This document shows, piece by piece, positions 8,110 to 15,429 of a DNA stretch of 22,508 nt. Source of the DNA: an uncultured Prevotella sp. (GTDB taxonomy: Bacteria; Bacteroidota; Bacteroidia; Bacteroidales; Bacteroidaceae); the NCBI GenBank assembly GCA_902477645.1, contig CABSIA010000032.1, forward strand, positions 1 to 22,508, given 5' to 3'. The position numbers and the translations under genes were made by a program. The first letter of the stretch is position 1. Each line of letters opens with the position of its first letter. A model generated the notes under the pieces. The model was not told where the DNA came from. It worked only from the letters and a program-made list of their open reading frames with translations, and did not search any database.

Positions 8110-9111
8110 ATGTGTAAAATCAAACAACTTGTCTACTTGTTAACTTTTCTACTCGTCAACTTTCTAACATGCACCTCTTGCGTCAACGAAGAAGAGTTCG
8201 ACAACAATGCCAACGGCAACTTCGAGGCACTCTGGAAAATCATAGACCAGCACTATTGCTTCTTCGACTATAAGCAAATTGACTGGAATGCCATTTACGC
8301 AAAATACAAACCGCAGGTGGCCGGACAGCTGACAGAAGACCAGCTGTTCGAGGTTCTTGGCAATATGCTCGGCGAACTGAAAGACGGACATGTAAATCTA
8401 TATTCCTCTTTCGACATCTCGCGCTACTGGACATGGCACGAGGCATACCCGTCTAATTGCGCCGACACGCTGTTTAACAAATATCTCGGTACCGGATACC
8501 GCATAACATCGGGAATGAAATACCGTATACTCGACGACAACGTTGGCTACATCCGTCTTGAGTCTTTCAACTACGGCATCGGCTCTGGAAATCTCGACAA
8601 CATACTATTTTATCTCGCACCATGCCGTAAGCTGATAATCGACATACGCGACAATGGCGGCGGCATGCTGACCAGCGCCGAGGAGATGGCCGCACGGTTT
8701 ACAAATGAGAAACGGCTCGTTGGCTACATGCGACATAAAACAGGAACAGGACACAACGATTTCTCAGATATGAAACCACAATATCTGAAACCTTCAAAAG
8801 GCATCAGATGGCAAAAACAGGTATGCGTGCTGACAAACCGTGCCGTTTACAGCGCAGCCAACGAATTTGTAAAATACATGAGGCAATGCCCCAACGTCAC
8901 AATCATCGGCGACCGCACAGGCGGCGGAGCCGGTATGCCATTCAGCAGCGAGTTGCCAAATGGCTGGACCATCCGTTTCTCTGCATGCCCTATGTATGAT
9001 GCTGACAAACAGTCCACTGAATTTGGAATAGCCCCAGATATCAACGTACAACTCTCCGAAACAGACCTTGCAAAAGGTATAGACACAATTATCGAGGCTG
9101 CAAGAAAATAA
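8110..9111 (+). CDS. S41 family peptidase, lipoprotein
   Basis: Predicted 333-residue exported serine peptidase of the S41 (C-terminal processing/tricorn-like) family. The frame is open from further upstream (first ATG 7921, inside the previous gene), but the ATG at 8110 is chosen because it directly precedes a signal peptide (LVYLLTFLLVNFLT) and a lipobox-like CTSC with Cys24 followed by acidic residues. The catalytic part runs from about residue 85: KDGHV with His94, the core LIIDIRDNGGG (about 175-185), and the nucleophile region NRAVYSAANEF with Ser248. The Lys found in CtpA/Prc enzymes is not seen: the matching stretch is GDRTGGGAG, so a tricorn-like Ser-His mechanism is more likely. It is 116 bases from the previous gene and is followed by a strong terminator. 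Substrate unknown. Confidence 0.85.
   Translation: MCKIKQLVYLLTFLLVNFLTCTSCVNEEEFDNNANGNFEALWKIIDQHYCFFDYKQIDWNAIYAKYKPQVAGQLTEDQLFEVLGNMLGELKDGHVNLYSSFDISRYWTWHEAYPSNCADTLFNKYLGTGYRITSGMKYRILDDNVGYIRLESFNYGIGSGNLDNILFYLAPCRKLIIDIRDNGGGMLTSAEEMAARFTNEKRLVGYMRHKTGTGHNDFSDMKPQYLKPSKGIRWQKQVCVLTNRAVYSAANEFVKYMRQCPNVTIIGDRTGGGAGMPFSSELPNGWTIRFSACPMYDADKQSTEFGIAPDINVQLSETDLAKGIDTIIEAARK
8125..8160 (-). repeat. Heptad repeat encoding a signal peptide
   Basis: The run caacttgtctacttgttaac, then ttttctactcgtcaac, is the opposite orientation of the 8008-8040 run. In the reading frame of the S41 peptidase it encodes most of the hydrophobic signal-peptide core. Confidence 0.65.
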
Positions 9112-9148
9112 AATTGCCTTATAAAATTTGTATGGCCGTTATACATAA

Positions 9149-9205
9149 CAGGCCGCAAAATACCCGCCTGCCTTTCTCTTGGGCAAGCGGGTATTTTGCG
9201 GCCTG
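9149..9205. terminator. Long bidirectional terminator hairpin
   Basis: A perfect 19-bp inverted repeat (caggccgcaaaatacccgc and its complement), extended by TGCC/GGCA after one mismatch, lies between the convergent S41 peptidase and decarboxylase-cupin genes. The inner GC stem followed by tatttt reads as a terminator from both sides. Just left of it, 9134-9154 resembles a decayed form of the GTAG-type palindrome. Confidence 0.8.
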
Positions 9206-9232
9206 CATTATATTGAGCTTATAAGGCTCACA

Positions 9233-10045
9233 TTATCTCAGTTTGCCGTATTCCCCGTCTGTTACCGGCTCAAGCCATTCGTTTGAGGTATTCTCGCCAG
9301 AAAGCTCAAATGCGAGATGGGCAAACCAACTGTCAGCGGCGGCACCGTGCCAGTGTTTCACATTTGCGGGAATGTGAATTACCGTGCCAGGCTGGATTTC
9401 CTGTGCCGGCTTGCCCTCTTCCTGATACCATCCGCGTCCGGCTACACCAATGAGCATCTGACCGCCGCCTCTCTTTGCCTTATGTATGTGCCAGTTGTTG
9501 CGGCAGCGGGGCTCGAAAGTAACGTTGGCAATATGGACCTGTTCTGTTGATATGCGGGCAAGATAGCTGTTGCCAGTGAAATATTTGGCGTATGCTGTAT
9601 TTGGCTCGCCGACAGGAAAGATCATCTCCTGCTGGAAACGCTCTTTTTCTGTTGCGGCATCATCGTCAGCCCATACTTCCTTTGCCATACGGAAACCTGC
9701 CCATGCGTTAGGCCATCCGGCATAGAAGGCTGCCTGTGTAAGAAGTGCGGCTATCTCCTTACGGGTTATACCGTGTTTCTTTCCCATTTCAAGATGTGAG
9801 CGGAAAGAGGAGTCTACGAGTCCCTTGCCCAACAATATGGAGATGGTCACCATGCTGTGGTCGTGAAGGCTGAGCGTAGAGTCGTTCCATACCGCATCAC
9901 CGAAAAGAACATTGTCATTTAACTCTGCAAACTTTGGTGCGAACTCACCGAGAACCTGTCGTCCTGCAGTCTGTGTTATTTTTTTCTGTGCCATGACATT
10001 GAGTGTTAAAATGCTGAATGCTGATATTAAGATGATTTTATACAT
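9233..10045 (-). CDS. Exported carboxymuconolactone decarboxylase-cupin fusion
   Basis: A 270-residue two-domain protein with a signal peptide (residues 1-19, cleavage after VMA). Residues about 30-125 match the carboxymuconolactone decarboxylase/AhpD fold: LSLHDHSMVTISILLGKG, then HLEMGKKHGITRKEIAALL and QAAFYAGWPNAWAGFRMAKE. No CxxC is present, so AhpD-type peroxidase activity is not expected. Residues about 165-255 are a cupin domain with the metal-site residues NNWHIH and PANVKHWHG. This fusion is a known bacterial arrangement, but its substrate is not known to me. The start is supported by the signal peptide and a -7 box at 10075-10082. It is convergent with the S41 peptidase and follows the Ntn hydrolase on the same strand, which has its own terminator. 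Confidence 0.87.
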   Translation of the reverse strand: MYKIILISAFSILTLNVMAQKKITQTAGRQVLGEFAPKFAELNDNVLFGDAVWNDSTLSLHDHSMVTISILLGKGLVDSSFRSHLEMGKKHGITRKEIAALLTQAAFYAGWPNAWAGFRMAKEVWADDDAATEKERFQQEMIFPVGEPNTAYAKYFTGNSYLARISTEQVHIANVTFEPRCRNNWHIHKAKRGGGQMLIGVAGRGWYQEEGKPAQEIQPGTVIHIPANVKHWHGAAADSWFAHLAFELSGENTSNEWLEPVTDGEYGKLR

Positions 10046-10074
10046 GATATTTGTCCGTTTTTTAATGTTTGGTG

Positions 10075-10082
10075 CAAAGATA
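10075..10082 (-). promoter_or_regulatory. Probable -7 box of decarboxylase-cupin gene
   Basis: TATCTTTG on the minus strand, 29 bases before the start codon, fits TAnnTTTG. No -33 TTTG at the usual distance. Confidence 0.5.
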
Positions 10083-10195
10083 ATGATTTCCCGAATTTAA
10101 CATGCTATCTTAATTGCGGATAATTCAACCATTTTTACGGATAGGCGCAATTTTTCATTAAAAATGGAAATTTATAAAAACCCACCTAAAAGACA

Positions 10196-10221
10196 ATAGT
10201 CCCCTAAGTTCTGGGGACTAT
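10196..10221 (-). terminator. Terminator overlapping the 3' end of the Ntn hydrolase gene
   Basis: Perfect 9-bp stem atagtcccc / ggggactat with an 8-nt loop, followed on the minus strand by tgtctttta. The first arm and loop lie in the last codons of the hydrolase gene, whose stop (10204-10206) sits at the end of the loop. Confidence 0.75.
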
Positions 10222-11289
10222 CGTTTCTATTGGCTGTTCCTTTTTCATGTCAAGAGGTGCCGACTGGAATTTAACCTTCTTGAAGTCTATAGCCTTGAGG
10301 TCTATACATCTGATGGTGCTGTTGTGCATAGTGCGGTAGTATATGCGACGGTTACAGATATCTGTGGCGACAGTCCATTGCGTGGCACCAGGTATGTCTG
10401 GCACCTGCATGGCATCAGCGTATTCTATGCCTACAGGTATGTCGAAGTTGTTGAGAATATGGAATGCCTGCTCTACAGCCTTGCGCTCTGTTGGCATGGC
10501 GGGTGCCGATGCCTGATAGAAGGCAGCCCTTACGAAGCGCGACGGCGGAGTGATGTCGCCAGGTATACCGAATATGCCACTGCCGCTGCCAAAGGCTCTC
10601 AGCTCCATATTGCCTGTTGTACGTTGCCTGACAGTTCCAGACTGCAGGCTCACGTAGTTGTTTAGGTTTGTGAGATGCCACTCAAAGCCAGGAGAGTTGG
10701 TCAGCACGCCAAGGGTATTCTCGTAGAAGTGCGGCTGCCGGTCAATAATCTCCAGTACAACCTGTCTGCCGCTCTCTTCTGTGATGCGCCAGTGTACGGT
10801 AGAGCTGCGGGGGTCTGTGGTTACGATATGGATGTTTTTTATGGCCTCTTTGACCTCATCGACAGACTTGAAGTTGCCGAGTATCCACGATACCAGCTGA
10901 AGGTCGCTGACTGTAGTCTCATTGAGCGCTGCGTCATATTGCTCGTACTGGCCGTATTCCGGGAAATAAAACAAGCCGGCGGCAAGACCGGCCTCGTTGA
11001 TGCCGTCTACAACGAATTCAGGTTGTTGTACAGCCAGTCCCACGTAACCATATCGGGCTGTGAGCCTCATGCCTTCTTTCCTGCCCGATGGAGTGAGAGA
11101 GCGCTGGGTGTATCCGCGCGGCACTATCGAATAGCAACTTTCCAGGTCGCTGCCTGCCCATTCTATAGTTCTGGCAGGAATGGTGCTGCCGTCTGTTGTG
11201 TGGAGAGTGATGCCTGTGCAGGCCATAGCCTTTTCCGATGTTGCCGACATGGTGAGCAATGCCACCGTCAGAGATAATAGTTTCTTCAT
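10204..11289 (-). CDS. Choloylglycine hydrolase family Ntn amidase, exported
   Basis: A 361-residue linear-amide C-N hydrolase of the family that includes bile salt hydrolase and penicillin V acylase. A signal peptide ends at MA, exposing Cys24 as the N-terminal nucleophile (CTGITLHTTDG). Family active-site positions are visible: Arg40 in ARTIEW (Glu43 where bile salt hydrolases have Asp), Asn98 in DGINEAG, Asn198 in LTNSPGFEWHLTN, and a late TQWTVATD segment. Length is near the family's usual 320-360. Whether the substrate is conjugated bile acids, penicillin V or acyl-homoserine lactones cannot be decided; the ARTIEW form is closer to the broad amidase group than to classic bile salt hydrolases. 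A -7 box lies at 11322-11329. It is transcribed alone, with a terminator built into its 3' end. Confidence 0.9.
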   Translation of the reverse strand: MKKLLSLTVALLTMSATSEKAMACTGITLHTTDGSTIPARTIEWAGSDLESCYSIVPRGYTQRSLTPSGRKEGMRLTARYGYVGLAVQQPEFVVDGINEAGLAAGLFYFPEYGQYEQYDAALNETTVSDLQLVSWILGNFKSVDEVKEAIKNIHIVTTDPRSSTVHWRITEESGRQVVLEIIDRQPHFYENTLGVLTNSPGFEWHLTNLNNYVSLQSGTVRQRTTGNMELRAFGSGSGIFGIPGDITPPSRFVRAAFYQASAPAMPTERKAVEQAFHILNNFDIPVGIEYADAMQVPDIPGATQWTVATDICNRRIYYRTMHNSTIRCIDLKAIDFKKVKFQSAPLDMKKEQPIETIVPRT

Positions 11290-11591
11290 TTTTGTTTTCT
11301 CCTTAATTTTAGGTGATGATGCAAATATAGCCTAATATTACCACTGATGCCCCTATGTCCATGATGTTTTCCGTATTTTTAGCCTTTCTTTACTTTGTTT
11401 TTGTCATAATGGAATGTTCATGTTGCAGTTGGAGACATGTAGATGTTGGAATTTATAGCCCCCACCTTAAACAGTTGCTGGAAATGGCAAGAAGTATGGT
11501 AAAAAAACAATTTGTCCAAAATCTACAGATAAAATGAAGGCAAAAAACAAAAAAACTCCGCAAAAATATCGCCTTTCTCATTTTTTATTTA
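11290..11591. other. Gene-free gap before tRNA-Leu
   Basis: About 320 bases between the Ntn hydrolase start and tRNA-Leu contain only the two -7 boxes listed separately. A 60-codon plus-strand frame at 11355-11537 has no start signal or recognisable protein character. Confidence 0.6.
11322..11329 (-). promoter_or_regulatory. Probable -7 box of Ntn hydrolase gene
   Basis: TATATTTG on the minus strand, 32 bases before the start codon, matches TAnnTTTG. No -33 box is seen. Confidence 0.5.
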
Positions 11592-11599
11592 TACCTTTG
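11592..11599 (+). promoter_or_regulatory. Probable -7 box of tRNA-Leu
   Basis: TACCTTTG fits the TAnnTTTG consensus and ends 11 bases before the tRNA 5' end. The same octamer precedes tRNA-Val and purB on the other strand. Confidence 0.6.
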
Positions 11600-11610
11600 C
11601 AACTGCTTTT

Positions 11611-11692
11611 GCGCCTGTGGCGAAATTGGTAGACGCGCCAGACTTAGGATCTGGTGTTTCGCGACGTGTAGGTTCGAGTCCTATCAGGCGCA
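11611..11692 (+). tRNA. tRNA-Leu (anticodon TAG)
   Basis: Acceptor arms gcgcctg / caggcgc pair fully, with discriminator A at 11692. The anticodon stem ccaga/tctgg holds the loop cttagga, giving anticodon TAG. A long variable arm (tgtttcgcgacgtg) and the T loop ttcgagt are present, as expected of a type II leucine tRNA. CCA is not encoded. Confidence 0.97.
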
Positions 11693-11706
11693 CACATTTA
11701 AAACTC

Positions 11707-11737
11707 CGGCTGCTTACATTATAAGCAGCCGTTTTTT
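11707..11737 (+). terminator. Terminator of tRNA-Leu
   Basis: Perfect 10-bp stem cggctgctta / taagcagccg with a 5-nt loop, followed by six T residues, 15 bases after the tRNA. Confidence 0.92.
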
Positions 11738-11740
11738 GTA

Positions 11741-11880
11741 TGGCGTACCCGTCATACAAAAATGGTCAGATGTTTGCCGTCGGCTTCTTTCAGATCTCAC
11801 CTTACGAAGAACACACTTGCCACAGGCTATGTAATTCCCACTATTAGGGGTTATCGCCGTTAGACAATGCTCACGCCGAG
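11741..11880 (-). mobile_element. Probable group II intron remnant (domain I fragment)
   Basis: Read on the minus strand this stretch contains GTGGCAAGTG, GATCTGAAAGAAGCCGACGG and CAAACATCTGA in order. These resemble the domain I segment of bacterial group IIC introns (as in the Oceanobacillus intron: GTGGCGAC, ATCTGAAGGAAGCGGACGGC, AAACC, then GTCTGA). No reverse transcriptase gene or later domains follow; the similarity stops about where the tRNA-Leu terminator begins. It lies just downstream of the asd terminator and in the same direction, which is the preferred target of class C introns. The 5' boundary is uncertain (perhaps GTGAGC near 11873). The match is from memory. Confidence 0.55.
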
Positions 11881-11889
11881 ACGTAAAGC

Positions 11890-11934
11890 AAAAGACGTGC
11901 GGACGTATAAGCCTGCACGTCCGCACGTCTTTTT
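11890..11934 (-). terminator. Terminator of asd
   Basis: Perfect 17-bp inverted repeat aaaagacgtgcggacgt and its complement, loop of 10 nt, with T runs at both ends so it could act in both directions. It is 18 bases beyond the asd stop codon. Confidence 0.9.
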
Positions 11935-11951
11935 ATAAACGAACAGCCAGA

Positions 11952-12965
11952 CTATTTCACGTTGCCAACCTTGATAAGATACTCGGCAATCTGCACTGCA
12001 TTCAGAGCCGCCCCCTTGCGTATCTGGTCACCTGTGAGCCAAAGAGTTATGCCGTTGTCGTTGGCAAGGTCCTTACGTACACGGCCAACATACACATCGT
12101 CCTTGCCTGCGCTCTCGAGAGGCATTGGGTAAACATAGTTCTGAGGGTCATCCTCAAGCGTTACGCCGGGAGCCTCAGCAAGAGCCTTGCGGACCTGCTC
12201 TACGGTCAGTGGTTCGGCAGTCTCAATCCATACCGACTCAGAATGTGAGCGGAGCGATGAAACACGCACACAAGTGGCACTGGTACGCACATCGCTGTGC
12301 ATAATCTTGCGTGTCTCGTTGTACATCTTCATCTCCTCCTTTGTATAGTCGTTATCGGTCATCACGTCAATCTGCGGAATGACGTTGTACGCCAGCTGAT
12401 GCGGGAACTTCTTGACCGTCTTAACCTCGCCTTCCTCTATCAGCTCCTTGTACTGCTGCTGCAGCTCTGCCATGGCAACGGCACCTGCGCCGCTTGCACT
12501 CTGATAGCTCGATATGTGAATGCGCTGAATATGCGACAGTTTCTCGATAGGCTGCAACACAACAACCATCATAATAGTTGTGCAGTTAGGGTTGGCGATG
12601 ATGCCACGCGGACGAACCAGAGCATCCCCGGCATTAACCTCGGGAACAACCAATGGCACATCCTCGTCCATACGGAAGGCACTTGAGTTGTCTATCATCA
12701 CAGCGCCATATTTTGTAATTGTCTCGGCAAACTCCTTGCTCGTGCCACCGCCTGCCGAGGTGAAAGCTATGTCTACATCCTTGAAATCATCATTATGCTG
12801 CAATAGTCTTACCTCATATTCCTTACCCTTGAAGGTGTATTTCTTGCCTGCGCTACGCTCTGAGCCAAACAACACCAAATCATCCATCGGGAAATCTCTC
12901 TCTGCAAGTATGCGCAGGAATTCCTGTCCCACAGCACCGCTTGCACCAACAATTGCTACTTTCAT
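11952..12965 (-). CDS. asd: Aspartate-semialdehyde dehydrogenase
   Basis: A 337-residue cytoplasmic enzyme that reduces aspartyl phosphate to aspartate semialdehyde with NADPH, the branch point to lysine/diaminopimelate, threonine and methionine. The N-terminal nucleotide-binding loop is VGASGAVGQEF (residues 6-16). The catalytic cysteine is Cys128 in ANPNCTT, and the acid/base His241 lies in VRVSSLRSHSESV. SSYQSASGAG (about 152-161) is the usual substrate-site stretch. Length is normal for the USG-1-like/Asd type. The start is set by the MKVAIVGASG N terminus. It is monocistronic by the look of its neighbours: divergent from the antiporter and ended by a strong hairpin. Confidence 0.96.
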   Translation of the reverse strand: MKVAIVGASGAVGQEFLRILAERDFPMDDLVLFGSERSAGKKYTFKGKEYEVRLLQHNDDFKDVDIAFTSAGGGTSKEFAETITKYGAVMIDNSSAFRMDEDVPLVVPEVNAGDALVRPRGIIANPNCTTIMMVVVLQPIEKLSHIQRIHISSYQSASGAGAVAMAELQQQYKELIEEGEVKTVKKFPHQLAYNVIPQIDVMTDNDYTKEEMKMYNETRKIMHSDVRTSATCVRVSSLRSHSESVWIETAEPLTVEQVRKALAEAPGVTLEDDPQNYVYPMPLESAGKDDVYVGRVRKDLANDNGITLWLTGDQIRKGAALNAVQIAEYLIKVGNVK

Positions 12966-13000
12966 ACGTTCTAAAATTAATAAAATGTGATATTCTGCGG

Positions 13001-13008
13001 CAAAATTA
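13001..13008 (-). promoter_or_regulatory. Probable asd -7 box
   Basis: TAATTTTG on the minus strand, 35 bases before the asd start, fits TAnnTTTG. No -33 box is seen. I could not find a convincing box for the divergent antiporter; GAACTTTG at 13073-13080 is the nearest. Confidence 0.5.
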
Positions 13009-13147
13009 CAACTTTTAGCGCAATTATCGTTTAATTCTTATGAATTTATGTCAGAAATCCAATATTTTTTCGGAACTTTGCAGATGATTTGACGTTTTAG
13101 GCTAAAAGCCTACCTGCAAGTCCAACCTTAAACACACAAAAAACATC

Positions 13148-15292
13148 ATGCCCGATATTGCATCGTATTTCCCGATAACCAATCCGACACTCATCTTCTT
13201 TGTCGTGATGCTGATAATTCTCTTTGCGCCCATCATCATGGGCAAGCTCAGAATTCCACACATCATCGGCATGGTGTTGGCTGGCGTACTTGTAGGCCAT
13301 TACGGGTTGAACATACTTGTACGTGACGACTCGTTTGAGCTTTTCGGCAACGTCGGTCTTTATTACATCATGTTTCTCGCATCGCTCGAGATGGACATGG
13401 AGGGCATAAAGAAAAATGTGAGACGGATGTTCGCTTACGGCGCCATGACGTGTTTCATACCTCTGGTTCTCACCTACTTTATGGGCGTTGGCATGCTTGG
13501 CTACACAACCCTTGCGGCATTGCTCCTGGGATGTATTATGGCTTCAAACACCCTTATCGCCTACCCTATCGTGGGCAGATACGGTCTGCAGCGTAAGCCA
13601 AGCGTAACCCTAAGTGTCGGTGCGTCGATGATCTCATTGCTTACATCGCTTATCATACTGTCAGCCATAGAGAATGCCCACAGCAACGATGCCGGTCCGC
13701 TTTTCTGGTTATGGTTTGTGCTGCGCATAGTCGTCTACTGCATAGCGTTGGCATGGCTGGTACCAAGGCTCACGAGGTGGTTCCTCAGAAGATACTCAGA
13801 TGCTGTGATGCAGTTCATATTCGTCATGGCGATGCTCTTTATGAGCGCCGCCTTTGCCGACGCAGTTGGCATAAACGGCATATCGGGCGCATTCCTCGCA
13901 GGCCTTATCCTTAACAGATATATTCCGCCCGTGTCGCCGCTTATGAACCGCATCGAGTTTATAGGCAACGCTCTGTTCATCCCCTATTTCCTTATCGGTG
14001 TGGGCATGCTCATCAACGTCCGTCTGCTTTTCAGCGGCGGCAACATAATATGGGTGGTGGCCCTCATAGTGATATTCGGAACAGTGGGTAAGGCTATCGC
14101 CGCCTATACAGCCTGCTTCCTGTTCAAGATGCCGCTGTCGTCGGGGCACATGATGTTTGGCCTTACCTCGGCACATGCTGCGGGAGCAATAGCAATGGTA
14201 ATGATTGGCATGCGGCTTGAAGTCTCACCAGGACATTATCTCGTCGACGACACCATGCTAAACGGTGTTGTTATGATGATACTCTTCACCTGCATAATCT
14301 CCACCATCGTCACCGAGCATGCGGCACAAAAGATAACTCTTCGCGACAAAGAATATCCGCTCGAGGATTTTACCGCTACCGATGACGAGAAAATTCTCAT
14401 CCCTGTGAAATATCCAGAATATGCCAACAGGCTTATAAACCTCGCCATTCTGATGAGAAACCCGAAGCTGAACAGGGGACTTGTAGGACTGAACGTTGTT
14501 TACGATGATGCAAAAATGCGGCACAACCAAGTGCTCGGACAACAGATACTGCAACAGGTTCAGCAATATGCGGCAGGCTCAGACGTAAAGATGCAGACTC
14601 AGGTACGCATAGCCGCCAACATAGCCAACGGCATAAAACATGCGTTCAAGGAGTTTCAGGCTTCCGAAATCCTGATAGGAATGCACATGCACGCCGAGGT
14701 GTCAAACAAGTTCTGGGGAGAGTTCCATCAAAGCCTGTTCAACGGACTGAACCGCCAAATCATTATGGCAAGGCTGCATCAGCCGCTCAGCACCATAAGG
14801 CGCATACAGGTTGCCGTGCCGTCAAGGGCACAATACGAGCCGGGCTTCTACCGCTGGCTTGAGAGGCTGGCGCGTATGGCAAAGAACCTCGAATGCCGCA
14901 TAACTTTCCATAGCCGCACAGACACAATGGAGCTTATTCAGCAATTCGTTAACAACAAGCACCATGAGCTGCGGGCAGACTACGAGTCGATGGAGCACTG
15001 GAACGGACTGCCCATGCTGGCCACGACAATAGCACAAGACCACATGTTTGTGGTGGTGACGGCACGAAAGGGAACAGTGTCGTACAAAAACGCACTCGAC
15101 CGTCTGCCTGATGAGATAACAAGATATTTCAGCGGAAAAAATCTCATGATAATCTTCCCAGACCAGTTCGGTGAGCAAGAGGACACGATGACTTTCGCAC
15201 AGTCGCAACATACAGAAGAAAGATCGGCATACGAGGGACTGTGCGACTGGATAAACAAAAAGATACAATATTTTCATAACCAGAACATGTAG
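13148..15292 (+). CDS. CPA2-type cation/proton antiporter with C-terminal stress-protein-like domain
   Basis: A 714-residue inner-membrane protein. Residues about 10-415 carry some 11-13 hydrophobic segments of the Na+/H+ exchanger fold (KefB/CPA2 type), including IPHIIGMVLAGVLVGHYG (about 36-53), the MASNTLIAYPIVGRYG stretch (about 131-146) and ADAVGINGISGAFLAGLIL (about 237-255). The rest (from about 420, EKILIPVKYPEYANRLINLA) is soluble and looks like one or two universal-stress-protein-like domains, which in related antiporters bind nucleotides and may control transport. A TrkA-N/RCK domain is not seen. It exchanges Na+ or K+ for H+, for pH or salt balance; the ion is not predictable. The stop codon TAG is formed by the GTAG head of a REP-like repeat. 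Confidence 0.88.
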   Translation: MPDIASYFPITNPTLIFFVVMLIILFAPIIMGKLRIPHIIGMVLAGVLVGHYGLNILVRDDSFELFGNVGLYYIMFLASLEMDMEGIKKNVRRMFAYGAMTCFIPLVLTYFMGVGMLGYTTLAALLLGCIMASNTLIAYPIVGRYGLQRKPSVTLSVGASMISLLTSLIILSAIENAHSNDAGPLFWLWFVLRIVVYCIALAWLVPRLTRWFLRRYSDAVMQFIFVMAMLFMSAAFADAVGINGISGAFLAGLILNRYIPPVSPLMNRIEFIGNALFIPYFLIGVGMLINVRLLFSGGNIIWVVALIVIFGTVGKAIAAYTACFLFKMPLSSGHMMFGLTSAHAAGAIAMVMIGMRLEVSPGHYLVDDTMLNGVVMMILFTCIISTIVTEHAAQKITLRDKEYPLEDFTATDDEKILIPVKYPEYANRLINLAILMRNPKLNRGLVGLNVVYDDAKMRHNQVLGQQILQQVQQYAAGSDVKMQTQVRIAANIANGIKHAFKEFQASEILIGMHMHAEVSNKFWGEFHQSLFNGLNRQIIMARLHQPLSTIRRIQVAVPSRAQYEPGFYRWLERLARMAKNLECRITFHSRTDTMELIQQFVNNKHHELRADYESMEHWNGLPMLATTIAQDHMFVVVTARKGTVSYKNALDRLPDEITRYFSGKNLMIIFPDQFGEQEDTMTFAQSQHTEERSAYEGLCDWINKKIQYFHNQNM

Positions 15293-15312
15293 AGCCGTTA
15301 CATGTAACGGCC
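15289..15312 (+). repeat. REP-like palindrome (GTAG-headed), copy 2
   Basis: GTAGA followed by GCCGTTACATGTAACGGCC. The antiporter's stop codon (15290-15292) is the TAG of this GTAG. Confidence 0.8.
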
Positions 15313-15323
15313 TCAGGCAAGGC

Positions 15324-15407
15324 GGGCTGAAAGCCCAAAAAGCACATATTCCAAAGCAACGCCCTGGGTATATATTACATCATCAATCCGTGCGCCCTGT
15401 AAGGGCA
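15324..15407 (+). repeat. Composite intergenic repeat upstream of lolD
   Basis: Three short units in a row: gggctgaaagccc (15324-15336, a small hairpin), acgccctgggt (about 15359-15369), and TGCGCCCTGTAAGGGCA (15391-15407, hairpin). The last is identical to 22457-22473 and similar to 16146-16162 and 22377-22393. This kind of unit is common in Bacteroidales intergenic DNA. No promoter box is evident between it and lolD. Confidence 0.7.
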
Positions 15408-15429
15408 TAGGTATAAAAAAATAACACTT

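Noticed and set aside
11714..11926. 70-codon minus-strand frame between tRNA-Leu and asd
   Set aside because: It is a translation of the intron remnant and terminator, not a plausible protein.
11611..11934. tRNA-Leu as an integration site for a genomic island
   Set aside because: No integrase and no repeat of the tRNA 3' end was seen nearby; the adjacent remnant looks like a group II intron, which does not use tRNA genes.
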